NCBI GenBank assembly: GCA_964492245.1
Contig: CAZBJJ010000011.1
Span: 1 to 43,653, forward strand
Source of the DNA: CAZBJJ01 sp964492245
GTDB taxonomy: Bacteria > Spirochaetota > Spirochaetia > Treponematales > Breznakiellaceae
Direction: 5' to 3'
DNA: 43,653 nt
The translations under genes and the position numbers were made by a program. Positions 24,642 to 33,355 of the stretch are shown here, in pieces. Each line of letters starts with the position of its first letter. Position 1 is the stretch's first letter. Below the pieces are notes generated by a model. That model worked only from the letters and a program-made list of their open reading frames with translations. It did not search any database and was not told the origin of the DNA.

Positions 24642-26726
24642 ATGGCAGAAATAGCTCGTGATTTCTTTAAAAATTTAAGCGATATGGGCTCGGCGGCAGG
24701 GCTTGTTGTCATTGTTATGATGATGATAATTCCCTTGCCCACCATTTTGCTGGATCTTTTTATGGTCTTAAACCTGGTTTTTGCCCTACTTATTTTGTTA
24801 ATTGTCCTTTATACCAAAAAAGCCACCGATTTCAACATCTTTCCCACCATGCTTTTAGTTTCCACTCTTTTTAGCCTGGGTATTAACATCTCTTCTACGC
24901 GTTTAATTCTTACAATGGGGTCTAAGTTTGATGGCAAAATGGTACAGGCCTTTGGCAGCTTTGTAACCGGCTCTTCGGGTACCTCAGGCCTGGTAATTGG
25001 CCTTGTCATTTTTATCATTATAATTGCTGTCCAGGCCATGGTTATTACCAAGGGCTCCACACGGGTAGCAGAGGTTGCTGCCCGCTTCTCGCTCGATGCG
25101 CTTCCGGGCAAGCAAATGGCCATCGACGCCGATTATAACTCTGGGGCCATTGGCGAAGAAGAAATGCATCTGCGCAAAAGAGAGCTACAGCGCGAGGTCG
25201 ATTTTTATGGCGCCATGGACGGTTCCAGCAAGTTTGTCTCCGGCAACGTAAAAGTGGGCATTTTTATTACCGTGGTAAATATTCTGGCCGGTATTGTTAT
25301 CGGCGTTACCATTCACAAAGAGAGCCTAATCGACGCGATGAATGTGTACAGCCGCTTTACCATTGGCGATGGCCTGCTTTCTCAGCTCCCCGGCCTCTTG
25401 GTCTCCACGGCCACCGGTATTATTGTAACGCGCTCAGTTTCCGATGGCTCTTTTGGCAGCGATGCCGTGGATCAATTTGCTAAGGATGGGCGCATTTACT
25501 GGGTTGGGGCGGGGGTTCTCCTGCTTTTTTCGGTAATTCCCGGCTTTCCCTGGTATATAACCCTGCCAATGTCGGGCCTGCTTGCCTATCTTGCCTATTA
25601 TTTGGGCCGAAAAGAACAGCGCGTATACAGCCAGGTGGCACAGGCAGCCCAGGAAAAACAGGAGGCACGTGCCCAGGACGAGGGCTCGCAGATGTCGCCG
25701 GTGGTACCGCTGGATCGCCTCTCTTTAGAACTGGGCTTTGGCCTTATACCCCTAGTAGACAAGGAAAAGGGGGCCGAGCTACTGGAGCGGGTCGTGCGCA
25801 TTCGCCGCGAATCTGCCCTGGACCTTGGCCTAGTTGTGCCACGCATACGCATTCGCGACAATATAAGGCTGGAGCCCTCGGAGTACTGCTTTAAAATAAA
25901 TGGGGTGGACATCGGCCGGGGCAAAATACGTATGGGCTATTACCTTTGCATAAATCCTGGGGGTATTCAGACCGATATTCCCGGCGAAAAGACCCGCGAT
26001 CCCGCATTTGGGCTACCTGCCCTCTGGGTGGCAGAGGACAAACGCGAAGAGGCAGAGGCCGCTGGCTTTACGGTTATCGACCCGCCATCAATTATTGCCA
26101 CCCATTTAACCGAAATTATTAAGCGCCACGCCGACGAAATTTTAGGCCGCCAAGAGACCCAGTCAATACTTGATACACTTAAAAAGGAATTCCCCGCAGT
26201 TGTCGAGGATGTGCTAAAACATCTGTCTTTGGGGGGCATTCAAAAAGTGCTACAGGCCCTTTTGCGGGAACAGGTATCAATTCGCAATACCGTGGCCATT
26301 TTGGAGGCCCTGGCAGATTATGCGCCCATCAGCCAAAACCCGGATGTGCTTGTCGAAAAAGCTCGCCAGGCCCTGGCCCGCCAAATATGCCTACAGTATG
26401 CCGACGAGGACCGCCTTTTAAAGGTTATTACTATCGATCCGAACCTGGAGCAAAAAATTATCGAAAGCCGGGTAGAGACCGCCGGCGGGGCCATTGCCGC
26501 CTTAGACTCCGGCCTGCAGCGGGCCTGGATACGGGCCCTTAGCAGGATGGTAAGCTCGGCCCAGGAGCAGGGCTATTTGGCCATTGTCCTGTGTTCCGAG
26601 GCGGCCAGGGCCCTGGTGAAATCTTCCAGCAACCGGGAACTGCCCGATTTAGTGGTGCTTTCGGTGCCAGAAATAGTAAACGATGTCAATGTAGAGACAA
26701 TTGGAGAAATACGCATAGATGAATAA
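24642..26726 (+). CDS. flhA: Flagellar export gate protein FlhA
   Basis: 694 residues from the ATG at 24642, directly after a G-rich site; an open frame runs further upstream to a codon at 24591 inside flhB but lacks a good site. About eight N-terminal membrane helices, the conserved cytoplasmic loop (EVAARFSLDALPGKQMAIDAD, FHIPEP signature region) and a long C-terminal cytoplasmic domain that forms the nonameric substrate-docking ring are seen. FlhA couples proton flow to export. The end overlaps flhF by 8 bases. Confidence 0.97.
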   Translation: MAEIARDFFKNLSDMGSAAGLVVIVMMMIIPLPTILLDLFMVLNLVFALLILLIVLYTKKATDFNIFPTMLLVSTLFSLGINISSTRLILTMGSKFDGKMVQAFGSFVTGSSGTSGLVIGLVIFIIIIAVQAMVITKGSTRVAEVAARFSLDALPGKQMAIDADYNSGAIGEEEMHLRKRELQREVDFYGAMDGSSKFVSGNVKVGIFITVVNILAGIVIGVTIHKESLIDAMNVYSRFTIGDGLLSQLPGLLVSTATGIIVTRSVSDGSFGSDAVDQFAKDGRIYWVGAGVLLLFSVIPGFPWYITLPMSGLLAYLAYYLGRKEQRVYSQVAQAAQEKQEARAQDEGSQMSPVVPLDRLSLELGFGLIPLVDKEKGAELLERVVRIRRESALDLGLVVPRIRIRDNIRLEPSEYCFKINGVDIGRGKIRMGYYLCINPGGIQTDIPGEKTRDPAFGLPALWVAEDKREEAEAAGFTVIDPPSIIATHLTEIIKRHADEILGRQETQSILDTLKKEFPAVVEDVLKHLSLGGIQKVLQALLREQVSIRNTVAILEALADYAPISQNPDVLVEKARQALARQICLQYADEDRLLKVITIDPNLEQKIIESRVETAGGAIAALDSGLQRAWIRALSRMVSSAQEQGYLAIVLCSEAARALVKSSSNRELPDLVVLSVPEIVNDVNVETIGEIRIDE

Positions 26727-27948
26727 AATGATTTTATATAACGAGCGCGCAGAGACCTACGATCTTTGCATTATGAAAATCGAAAAACTCCATGGCAAGG
26801 CCTACGAAATTATGCAACACCGAGAAATTCTGGAATCGGGTTTCTGGGGCTTTCGGAAAAAACGCTTGGTAGAGGTCTCGTACCGTTTAAAAACTAATAT
26901 GTTCTCTGGTTTTTCTGACAACACGCTATCACCCAAAACACCTGCGGTAGAAATTAGCTTTGAGCAGCAGAAACGACAGTTCTTGGAAAATACCGGACGC
27001 GAGCGCAACGAACCCATGATGGCAGAAATAAAAAAAGTTCAAGAGGACATGAACGAACTGCGCAAGAGTCTTTCTTCTAAAACTGATGAGCATCAGACAA
27101 TAACCCAGATTCGCAATGTATTGGTTAAAAACGATTTTTCCTATAATTACATTGGCCATATCGAAGAGCTTATAAACAGCGAGCTAACGGTAAGCGAACT
27201 TTCCGATATAGATCATGTTAAATTTAAGGTCTTTAACTGGATTGCAGAGGATATAAAAATTAATCCGGTAGATAGATACCAGACAAAACCTCATATTATG
27301 GGCCTCGTTGGCCCCACCGGTATAGGCAAGACAACAACTATTGCAAAAATTGCGGCCCGCTTAATAACTGCCGAAAAGGAATATCGCTCAAATTCTGTGG
27401 CCATGATAACCATCGATCTTTACCGAATTGGTGCAAAGGATCAGTTGGCTACTTATGGAGAAATTATGCAGACCCCTGTTTTTATGGTAGATAACCCCGA
27501 GGATATGCGAAAGACAGTTGATATGTGCAGCGACAGCGCCGACATTATTTTAATCGATACCATTGGCAAAAGTCCCAAAGACTATAAAAAGCTTTCCGAT
27601 ATGAAAACTATTTTATCGCCCTTGGGAAACAATATTGATATTCATTTAGCCGTTTCTGCGACTACAAAATTTTCCGACCTCGATGAAATTTTCAGGCAAT
27701 TTGAACCCTTTGCCTATCGCTCTGTAATCATTACCAAATTGGACGAGACCGAGCGGGTGGGCAATTTAATTAGTATTCTGTACGAAAAGGGAAAGAGCCT
27801 TTCCTATTTAACTGATGGGCAGAGCGTGCATACCGGACTTCAGCCCGCCAGTACAGTCGGACTTTTAAATAAGCTGGACGGTTTTTCGGTTGAGCTTGTA
27901 AAATATAAGAGCAGACAGGTTATTGGCGAGCCAAGTGTCAAAGAATAA
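26719..27948 (+). CDS. flhF: SRP-type GTPase FlhF (flagellar placement)
   Basis: 409 residues. An N-terminal basic region and a helical N domain are followed by an SRP54-like NG GTPase: G1 GPTGIGKT (198-205), DLYRIGAKDQLATYGEIM, G3 LIDTIGKSPKD and G4 TKLDETERVGNLISI. FlhF recruits the first basal-body components and sets the pole in polarly flagellated bacteria; spirochaetes use it for subpolar motor placement and number. It overlaps flhA and precedes flhG by 17 bases, the usual partner order. Confidence 0.96.
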   Translation: MNKMILYNERAETYDLCIMKIEKLHGKAYEIMQHREILESGFWGFRKKRLVEVSYRLKTNMFSGFSDNTLSPKTPAVEISFEQQKRQFLENTGRERNEPMMAEIKKVQEDMNELRKSLSSKTDEHQTITQIRNVLVKNDFSYNYIGHIEELINSELTVSELSDIDHVKFKVFNWIAEDIKINPVDRYQTKPHIMGLVGPTGIGKTTTIAKIAARLITAEKEYRSNSVAMITIDLYRIGAKDQLATYGEIMQTPVFMVDNPEDMRKTVDMCSDSADIILIDTIGKSPKDYKKLSDMKTILSPLGNNIDIHLAVSATTKFSDLDEIFRQFEPFAYRSVIITKLDETERVGNLISILYEKGKSLSYLTDGQSVHTGLQPASTVGLLNKLDGFSVELVKYKSRQVIGEPSVKE

Positions 27949-27965
27949 TAAGTAGCGGAGAGTAT

Positions 27966-28862
27966 ATGGAAGATCAGGCAGAAGAACTACGAAGGATGAT
28001 GCAAGAAAAACTGAACGCAAAAGAGGGTTCTGGCAGGACATCCAATACAAGGGCCAACAAAACCCGCATAATAACCGTGGCCAGCGGAAAGGGCGGCGTT
28101 GGCAAGACCAATATTTCGGTAAATTTGGCCCTGGCCTATGCCCGTCTGGGAAAAAAAGTAATTGTACTCGATGCCGATTTAGGGCTTGCAAACGTGAACG
28201 TTATAATGGGAATTATCCCTAAATTCAATCTTTTTCATGTTATAAAAAAACAAAAGACCATGAAGGAAATTATTTTAGACACCGAATACGGCATTCAGAT
28301 TGTCGCAGGGGCCTCGGGTTTCTCTAAAATTGCAAATTTAAATGACGAGGAGCGTAAAAATTTTATCGACGAGATGAATGAGCTCTCAAATGCGGATGTC
28401 ATTATCATAGACACCAGTGCCGGTGTTTCCTACAATGTGCTCTCTTTTATTGATGCAGCCGACGACGCTATTATAGTAACGACGCCGGAACCGACGGCAA
28501 TAACCGATGCCTATGGTATAATTAAAATAATTGCCACCGAGCTGGACAGTTTAAACATGGGGCTTAAACTTATTATTAACAGGGCTAAAACAGTGGCCGA
28601 GGCAAAAAACGTTGCCGACCGGCTCACTAAAATTGCAGGTCAGTTTTTAAATTTAAAAATTGACTACCTGGGCTTTGTGTACGACGATCCCATCGTACAT
28701 CAAGCGGTTCTTCGGCAAAAGCCCTTTTCCGTTCACGACCCTCGCAGCAAGGCAGCCCAATGTGTACAGCATATTGCCAGCAGAATGGAAAAAACAGAGG
28801 TCCCCGAGAGCGGTGGTTTTGCGCGTCTTATGAACCGCATTTTTGGGCGGAGCGAGGGCTAG
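27966..28862 (+). CDS. flhG: MinD-like ATPase FlhG (YlxH), flagellar number control
   Basis: 298 residues. The N-terminus MEDQAEELRR contains the DQAxxLR motif that stimulates FlhF GTPase in characterised FlhG proteins. The deviant Walker A is GKGGVGKT (41-48), followed by VIVLDADLGLANVNVIMG, VIIIDTSAGVS and TTPEPTAITDAYGIIK, the ParA/MinD signature set. A C-terminal amphipathic stretch (GGFARLMNRIFGRSEG) could be the membrane-targeting helix. FlhG limits the number of flagella by acting on FlhF. Confidence 0.96.
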   Translation: MEDQAEELRRMMQEKLNAKEGSGRTSNTRANKTRIITVASGKGGVGKTNISVNLALAYARLGKKVIVLDADLGLANVNVIMGIIPKFNLFHVIKKQKTMKEIILDTEYGIQIVAGASGFSKIANLNDEERKNFIDEMNELSNADVIIIDTSAGVSYNVLSFIDAADDAIIVTTPEPTAITDAYGIIKIIATELDSLNMGLKLIINRAKTVAEAKNVADRLTKIAGQFLNLKIDYLGFVYDDPIVHQAVLRQKPFSVHDPRSKAAQCVQHIASRMEKTEVPESGGFARLMNRIFGRSEG

Positions 28863-28874
28863 GAGTAGGTAAGA

Positions 28875-29717
28875 GTGAGAGGCTTAAAAAAAGCTATAAT
28901 TGTAGCAGGCAGTGTTTTTATTCTCTCGAGTCTCATAGGCCTTGTAAGCTCTGTCAATTTTTTAGCATTGCTTTTACGCGCTCTTTTTCTTTCGGCTGGC
29001 TTCTTCGGCCTTGTAGTGGGGATTTACTTTTTATTTGAACGCTTTATTCCAGAGCTTTTGGATAGTTCCGCTCTTCCCCAAGGCGACCAGGACGAAGGGG
29101 CCGATTTTTCCGATGCCGATGGCGTTGGCTCTCGCTTCGATGTAACGGTGGGGGACGATGAGGAACTGGCGAGCTTACAGAGCGTGGATGAAGATGAAGA
29201 GATCGATACCCTCGAGACAGTCGATGAAGAGCTTGGAGAGTTAGATGCGCAATCGGAGGTTGCGGCGCAATCTTCGGTTGCGGCGCAATCTTCGGTTGCG
29301 GCGCAATCTTCGGTTGCGGCGCAATCTCTGATTGCGATAGAGCCAGAAAATGCCAGCATATTAAAAAATGCGCTGGACCGAAGTGAGGAATCCGATTATA
29401 CTACTACTGAGGAGCCTTTTAAACAGGACAGTGATGTCGGAAAAAGCTCTTCTCCACTTAGTAAAAACACTGCAGAGTCGGTTGCAGTGCCATTGCCGGG
29501 TTTTCACGATGTAGATCAATTGCCCGACTTGGATGGCTTTGCCGATTCCTTTGCACCGCTATCTGCTAGCGCAGACGAACAGGAGCAATCGGAAGGCACG
29601 GCCTCTACCGCTAGTCTACAAAGTGGCAGAAGTCTTACATTGGACTCGGGAAAGGCCTCCAATTTTGATACAGGCGAATTGGTTTCGGCGATACAGACTA
29701 TGTTAAAGAAGGAATAA
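28875..29717 (+). CDS. Uncharacterised membrane protein with acidic repeat-containing tail
   Basis: 280 residues from a GTG start 5 bases after an A/G-rich stretch (AGGAGTAGG lies upstream, inside the flhG end). Two N-terminal hydrophobic helices (about 7-29 and 30-52) are followed by a short FLFERFIPELL segment and a long acidic, probably disordered cytoplasmic tail (DEDEEIDTLETVDEELGE). The tail contains SSVAAQ repeats. The C-terminus (DTGELVSAIQTMLKKE) looks like a small conserved helix. I do not recognise a domain. Its place between flhG and fliA is shared by poorly conserved membrane genes in Treponema, suggesting a motility accessory role; that is inference. Confidence 0.75.
   Translation: MRGLKKAIIVAGSVFILSSLIGLVSSVNFLALLLRALFLSAGFFGLVVGIYFLFERFIPELLDSSALPQGDQDEGADFSDADGVGSRFDVTVGDDEELASLQSVDEDEEIDTLETVDEELGELDAQSEVAAQSSVAAQSSVAAQSSVAAQSLIAIEPENASILKNALDRSEESDYTTTEEPFKQDSDVGKSSSPLSKNTAESVAVPLPGFHDVDQLPDLDGFADSFAPLSASADEQEQSEGTASTASLQSGRSLTLDSGKASNFDTGELVSAIQTMLKKE
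29253..29342 (+). repeat. 18-bp in-frame tandem repeat in the gene after flhG
   Basis: Three exact copies of TCTTCGGTTGCGGCGCAA (29271-29324), flanked by a degenerate copy on each side, encode SSVAAQ repeats in the acidic tail. Confidence 0.9.
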
Positions 29718-29729
29718 AAGGGATTGTGT

Positions 29730-30518
29730 ATGGGGAATGTCCTCCTAGAACAAAAAGAAGAAGATAGACTCTGGGAAAAATATAAGAAAGATAAATGTCC
29801 TGAAATTCGAGAAAATTTTATAAAGCAATACGCTCCGCTTGTAAAATATGTGGCCGGCAAGGTAGCAGTAGGCATGCCCGTAAGTGTGGAGTTTGACGAC
29901 TTAGTGGGTTTTGGCGTGTTTGGACTTCTGGACGCCATCGAAAAATATGACCCCGCCAAAAATGTAAAATTTAAAACCTATGCGGTTACCCGAATTCGCG
30001 GTGCTATTTTTGATGAACTTCGTTCGATTGACTGGGTACCCAGATCTGTTCGCCAGAAAACTCGAGAAATAGAAGACACCATTATGACCCTCGAGGCCCA
30101 ATTGGGAAGGACAGCCAGCGATCAGGAAATTGCCAAATCAATGGGCATTAGCGAAAACGATTACCAAAAAACGGTCTTGCGCATTTCTGGCACCTCTATT
30201 CTTTCCCTTAACGACGTTTGGCATGGCAGCGACGAGGGCGACAATATCTCGATAGGCGATACTATCGAAGCCCCCTCCTCCTTAAACCCCGAGGTTATTG
30301 CCGAAAAAGATGAAATACGCCGCGTAATTGTCGAAGCAATTAATGAACTGCCCGATAAAGAAAAAAAAGTTCTGGTTCTGTACTATTACGAAGACCTCAC
30401 CTTAAAAGCTATAGGAAAGGTCTTGGAGGTCACTGAATCCAGGGTATCGCAGTTGCATACTAAGGCTATTTTACGCCTGCGGGCAAAGCTGACAAACCTT
30501 CGAAAGGGTATCGTGTAG
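29730..30518 (+). CDS. fliA: Flagellar sigma factor sigma-28 (FliA/WhiG family)
   Basis: 262 residues from the ATG at 29730, after AAAGGGA; an in-frame TTG at 29724 is less likely. Region 2 (FIKQYAPLVKYVAGKVAVGMP; DDLVGFGVFGLLDAIEKYDP; KFKTYAVTRIRGAIFDELR), the linker WVPRSVRQKTREIE, region 3 and region 4 (LPDKEKKVLVLYYYEDLTLKAIGKVLEVTESRVSQLHTKAI) are complete. FliA directs late flagellar promoters with -10 GCCGATAA. Such elements occur in this window before the DUF4015 gene and before the beta-barrel pair. No anti-sigma factor FlgM gene is present here. Confidence 0.97.
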   Translation: MGNVLLEQKEEDRLWEKYKKDKCPEIRENFIKQYAPLVKYVAGKVAVGMPVSVEFDDLVGFGVFGLLDAIEKYDPAKNVKFKTYAVTRIRGAIFDELRSIDWVPRSVRQKTREIEDTIMTLEAQLGRTASDQEIAKSMGISENDYQKTVLRISGTSILSLNDVWHGSDEGDNISIGDTIEAPSSLNPEVIAEKDEIRRVIVEAINELPDKEKKVLVLYYYEDLTLKAIGKVLEVTESRVSQLHTKAILRLRAKLTNLRKGIV

Positions 30519-30526
30519 AGGCAGAA

Positions 30527-32488
30527 ATGATAGATTTTGTCCGCTTACAGGGATTGATGAAAGAACGCCTTGAGGCCGACAGGTCTACATCTTCGGTAGA
30601 GGCAGTGGGGGCAACGCTGGAAGAGGCAGTCGCCTCTGCCGCCGATATGTTAGCGAAGAGCATAAAAAGAATTGAATACGAAATTATTGAGCGTGGCTCC
30701 CCAGGCTTTTTAGGAACAGGAAAAAAAGACTGGGTAATACGGGCGTATAAAAGATACGAGCGCAGCACCGAGTCGGCCCTTCCCAGTTTTTCTTCAGAAG
30801 ATTTCGACATTACTGCCCCGACCGAGGTCGATGAACACGGCCAGGTTTTTGTCCACCTTTATACCGAGGGGGCCTTCTTAAAAGTTACGCCGGCCAAGGG
30901 AAATGGCAGTCCGGCAAGCCTTGTTATGGCTTTAGAGGCCCTTAAGCATCGTATGGTCCGCGAAATAGACGAGGCCATGGTGGGCGAAGTTGTCAAAGCT
31001 GCCGACAGCGAATACGTGCGCGTCGGAGAGTTTATTGCAAACCCTATGAACGATGCAATGTTGTCAGTGGAAATTGTCGATTCAGAAATGAAGGGAAACA
31101 TCTATCTTGCGCCACCAGGGCCAGGGGGCTGCGATATCTCTAGCGACATGATACTGAGCTTTTTACGCAATAACCGCGTTGTCTATGGAATTAACGAGGA
31201 AGCTGTAGAGGCCTTTGCCGACAGACCTATATATAAAGAAATGATAACAGTGGCCGAGGGGACAAAGCCACAAAACGGAAGAGACGCCTATATACAATAT
31301 AACTTTCCTGTAGACCAGTCAAAAATACGCTTGCGCGAATCGGCTTCGGGAAAGGTAGATTTTAAAGAACTCAATATCATTCAGAATGTGGTAGAGGGTC
31401 AGCCTTTAGCGCGAAAGGTCCAGGCAGAGCGGGGCGAAAGTGGCAAGACGGTAACGGGCAAACTACTTCCGGCAAAAAACGGAAAGGACATCGACATCCC
31501 CCTGGGAAAAAATGTCCATCTTGCAGACGACAAACTTACTGTTATTTCGGATATGAATGGCCAGGTAATATTGGCTGGTGGAAAAATTAATGTAGAACCC
31601 GTCTATACCGTAGAGGGCGATGTAAACCTGCGAACGGGCAATATAATGTTCTTGGGCACGGTCATCATTACCGGTGGCGTAGAAGATGGTTTTTCGGTCA
31701 AGGCCGCTGGAAATATAGAGGTGTATGGCACCGTCGGTAGAGCAGAATTAGAGGCCGAGGGCGATGTTATTGTCCATCAGGGTATTTCGGCAAAGGGTGC
31801 GGGCCTTGTAAAGGCTGGACGCTCAATTTGGGCACGTTTTTTAGAGAACGCCATAGTGGAAGCCGGAACCCTCGTTGTTGTCTCGGATGGTATTATCAAT
31901 TCTAAGGTGGATGCCAATAAGCGTATTCTGTGCCAGGGCAAGCGGGCCAGCATTGTCGGTGGGCATTTGCGGGCATCCGAAGAAATCAATGCAAAGACAA
32001 TAGGTAGCCCCACCAGTGGGACCGAGACCATTTGCGAAGTGGGCTTCGACCCTTCCAGCAAGGCCCGCTTGGACGATTTACAGGTAAAAAAATCTGGCTT
32101 GGAAAAAGAGCTCAACGAGGTCGAACTCAATTTATCGACGCTGGTAAATATTAAAAAACAGCGAAAATCCCTGCCAGAAGATAAAGAGGCACAGCTACAA
32201 GATTTCGCAGAACGCCGGCAGTATTTGCGTGGCGAACTCGATCGCAATGTTGCCGAAATTCAGCAAATTCAAACCTATTTGAACAATTTAAAAAATCGGG
32301 GCCGGGTATCTGCCTCATCTAAAATTTTCCCTGGTGTTAAAATTGTTATTAGGGATATGCGCGAGGATATAAAAAGCGAATACCGGGCTACTACCTTTGT
32401 TTTAGAGAACAGTTTAATACGGGCTACAAAATATGAGGAGACAGAAGAAGAATTAAAGGGGCGCCCCGATGGCTATTCATCCGATTGA
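30527..32488 (+). CDS. FapA/DUF342 family protein with N-terminal Jag-N domain
   Basis: 653 residues. The N-terminus (about 1-75) has a Jag-N-like module (SVEAVGATLEEAVASAADML; IIERGSPGFLGTGKKDWVI). The central part is the FapA (DUF342) domain, a beta-helix rich in glycine (GDVNLRTGNIMFLGTVIITGGVEDGFSVKAAGNIEV), followed by a coiled coil (about 525-590, LDDLQVKKSGLEKELNEVELNL) and a short C-terminal beta domain. DUF342 proteins are often next to fliA; in Vibrio, FapA has been linked to localisation of a glucose-uptake regulator at the pole, while the role in spirochaetes is unknown. It starts 8 bases after fliA and overlaps the next gene. Confidence 0.88.
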   Translation: MIDFVRLQGLMKERLEADRSTSSVEAVGATLEEAVASAADMLAKSIKRIEYEIIERGSPGFLGTGKKDWVIRAYKRYERSTESALPSFSSEDFDITAPTEVDEHGQVFVHLYTEGAFLKVTPAKGNGSPASLVMALEALKHRMVREIDEAMVGEVVKAADSEYVRVGEFIANPMNDAMLSVEIVDSEMKGNIYLAPPGPGGCDISSDMILSFLRNNRVVYGINEEAVEAFADRPIYKEMITVAEGTKPQNGRDAYIQYNFPVDQSKIRLRESASGKVDFKELNIIQNVVEGQPLARKVQAERGESGKTVTGKLLPAKNGKDIDIPLGKNVHLADDKLTVISDMNGQVILAGGKINVEPVYTVEGDVNLRTGNIMFLGTVIITGGVEDGFSVKAAGNIEVYGTVGRAELEAEGDVIVHQGISAKGAGLVKAGRSIWARFLENAIVEAGTLVVVSDGIINSKVDANKRILCQGKRASIVGGHLRASEEINAKTIGSPTSGTETICEVGFDPSSKARLDDLQVKKSGLEKELNEVELNLSTLVNIKKQRKSLPEDKEAQLQDFAERRQYLRGELDRNVAEIQQIQTYLNNLKNRGRVSASSKIFPGVKIVIRDMREDIKSEYRATTFVLENSLIRATKYEETEEELKGRPDGYSSD

Positions 32489-32795
32489 CCTTCAGACCCT
32501 GTTTACACAGATCGATAAGGTGGGCAAGAGCCAGGTCCAGGAAAAGGCAGCCCAACACGCTAGCCAAGAGGTGGCTCGCAGTGAGGTCCAAAAACAGGCA
32601 GAAACTCAGGCCCATGCGGTTAGGCGTCTGCCCGACAGCGAGGAAGGGCTCGAGGCTTTAAAGGATAAGGAAAAGCAGGCCGGCGAAGGTGATACCTCTA
32701 AAAAACGGGAAGATCAAAAAAATGAGGGCGAAAGGGTAGGGCTCCCCCAAATTCAGGACCCCAATTTAGGCCAGAATATCGATATAAGTGGCTAA
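32469..32795 (+). CDS. Small hydrophilic protein of the motility operon, uncharacterised
   Basis: 108 residues; starts 20 bases inside the end of the FapA-like gene with GGGGCG before the ATG. The N-terminus (MAIHPIDLQTLFTQIDKVGK) is the most structured part; the rest is very charged (KEKQAGEGDTSKKREDQKNEGE) and probably disordered, ending with a small hydrophobic segment (NLGQNIDISG). Similar short proteins occur at the end of treponemal motility operons. It is a small, cytoplasmic protein with no recognised domain; coupling to its neighbours is the only clue to role. Confidence 0.7.
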   Translation: MAIHPIDLQTLFTQIDKVGKSQVQEKAAQHASQEVARSEVQKQAETQAHAVRRLPDSEEGLEALKDKEKQAGEGDTSKKREDQKNEGERVGLPQIQDPNLGQNIDISG

Positions 32796-32797
32796 TC

Positions 32798-33355
32798 ATG
32801 GGCATAAAAAGTATTTTTGTCCTTGTGCTATTGCTCTGGTTGTTTTCTTTTCTCTATTTGCGCTATTGGCTCAATAGGCGTACCAGGCCAGAGCGGCTGT
32901 TTAAAGACTATGCCGATGAAATTGAACGGATGATTGCCAATATTGATGCCGCCACCGAACGTGATGCACTGCTTATAGAGGAACGGGTAAAGAGCTTGAA
33001 AGCTCTTTTGGAAAATGTGGACCGGCGTTTAAGCCTGCTGTTAAAAGAGACAGAAAAAATAAAGCCCTTAGAAGCGGCACCTGCTCAGACAGCGCCTTAT
33101 CAGGCGACACCTAGCCAAACGGCACCTGCTCAGACAGCGCCTGATAAGGCGGTACCAATTGCCACTCCCCTGGTAAAACGGGCAAAAATTCAACTGCCAG
33201 AAGCTGAGCTCAGTTTATTAGAAAAGATAAAAAGGCTCTACAAACGGGGCCTGGACTCCTCGGAGATTGCAAAAGAGTTAGCGGTGGCTGTTGCCGAGGT
33301 GGAATTGGCGATAGCGCTTTTTCAGGCCGAAGTTTCTTCGCAAACCGATAACTAA
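32798..33355 (+). CDS. Membrane-anchored coiled-coil protein with C-terminal helix-turn-helix
   Basis: 185 residues. One N-terminal transmembrane helix (about 4-22), a charged coiled coil (about 38-92, EIERMIANIDAATERDALL), an Ala/Pro/Thr/Gln-rich linker with direct repeats, and a C-terminal helix-turn-helix-like segment (EKIKRLYKRGLDSSEIAKELAVAVAEVELAIALF). The layout resembles small DUF6115/DUF2802-type proteins that sit beside DUF342 genes in flagellar clusters of spirochaetes and Firmicutes; that assignment is tentative. Its stop overlaps the convergent serS stop, with no clear terminator between them. Confidence 0.75.
   Translation: MGIKSIFVLVLLLWLFSFLYLRYWLNRRTRPERLFKDYADEIERMIANIDAATERDALLIEERVKSLKALLENVDRRLSLLLKETEKIKPLEAAPAQTAPYQATPSQTAPAQTAPDKAVPIATPLVKRAKIQLPEAELSLLEKIKRLYKRGLDSSEIAKELAVAVAEVELAIALFQAEVSSQTDN
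33075..33142 (+). repeat. Direct repeat coding an Ala/Pro/Thr-rich linker
   Basis: Two exact 23-base copies (33075-33097 and 33120-33142, beginning CGGCACCTGCTCAGACAG) with a 45-base period lie in the linker of the membrane-anchored coiled-coil gene. Confidence 0.85.
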
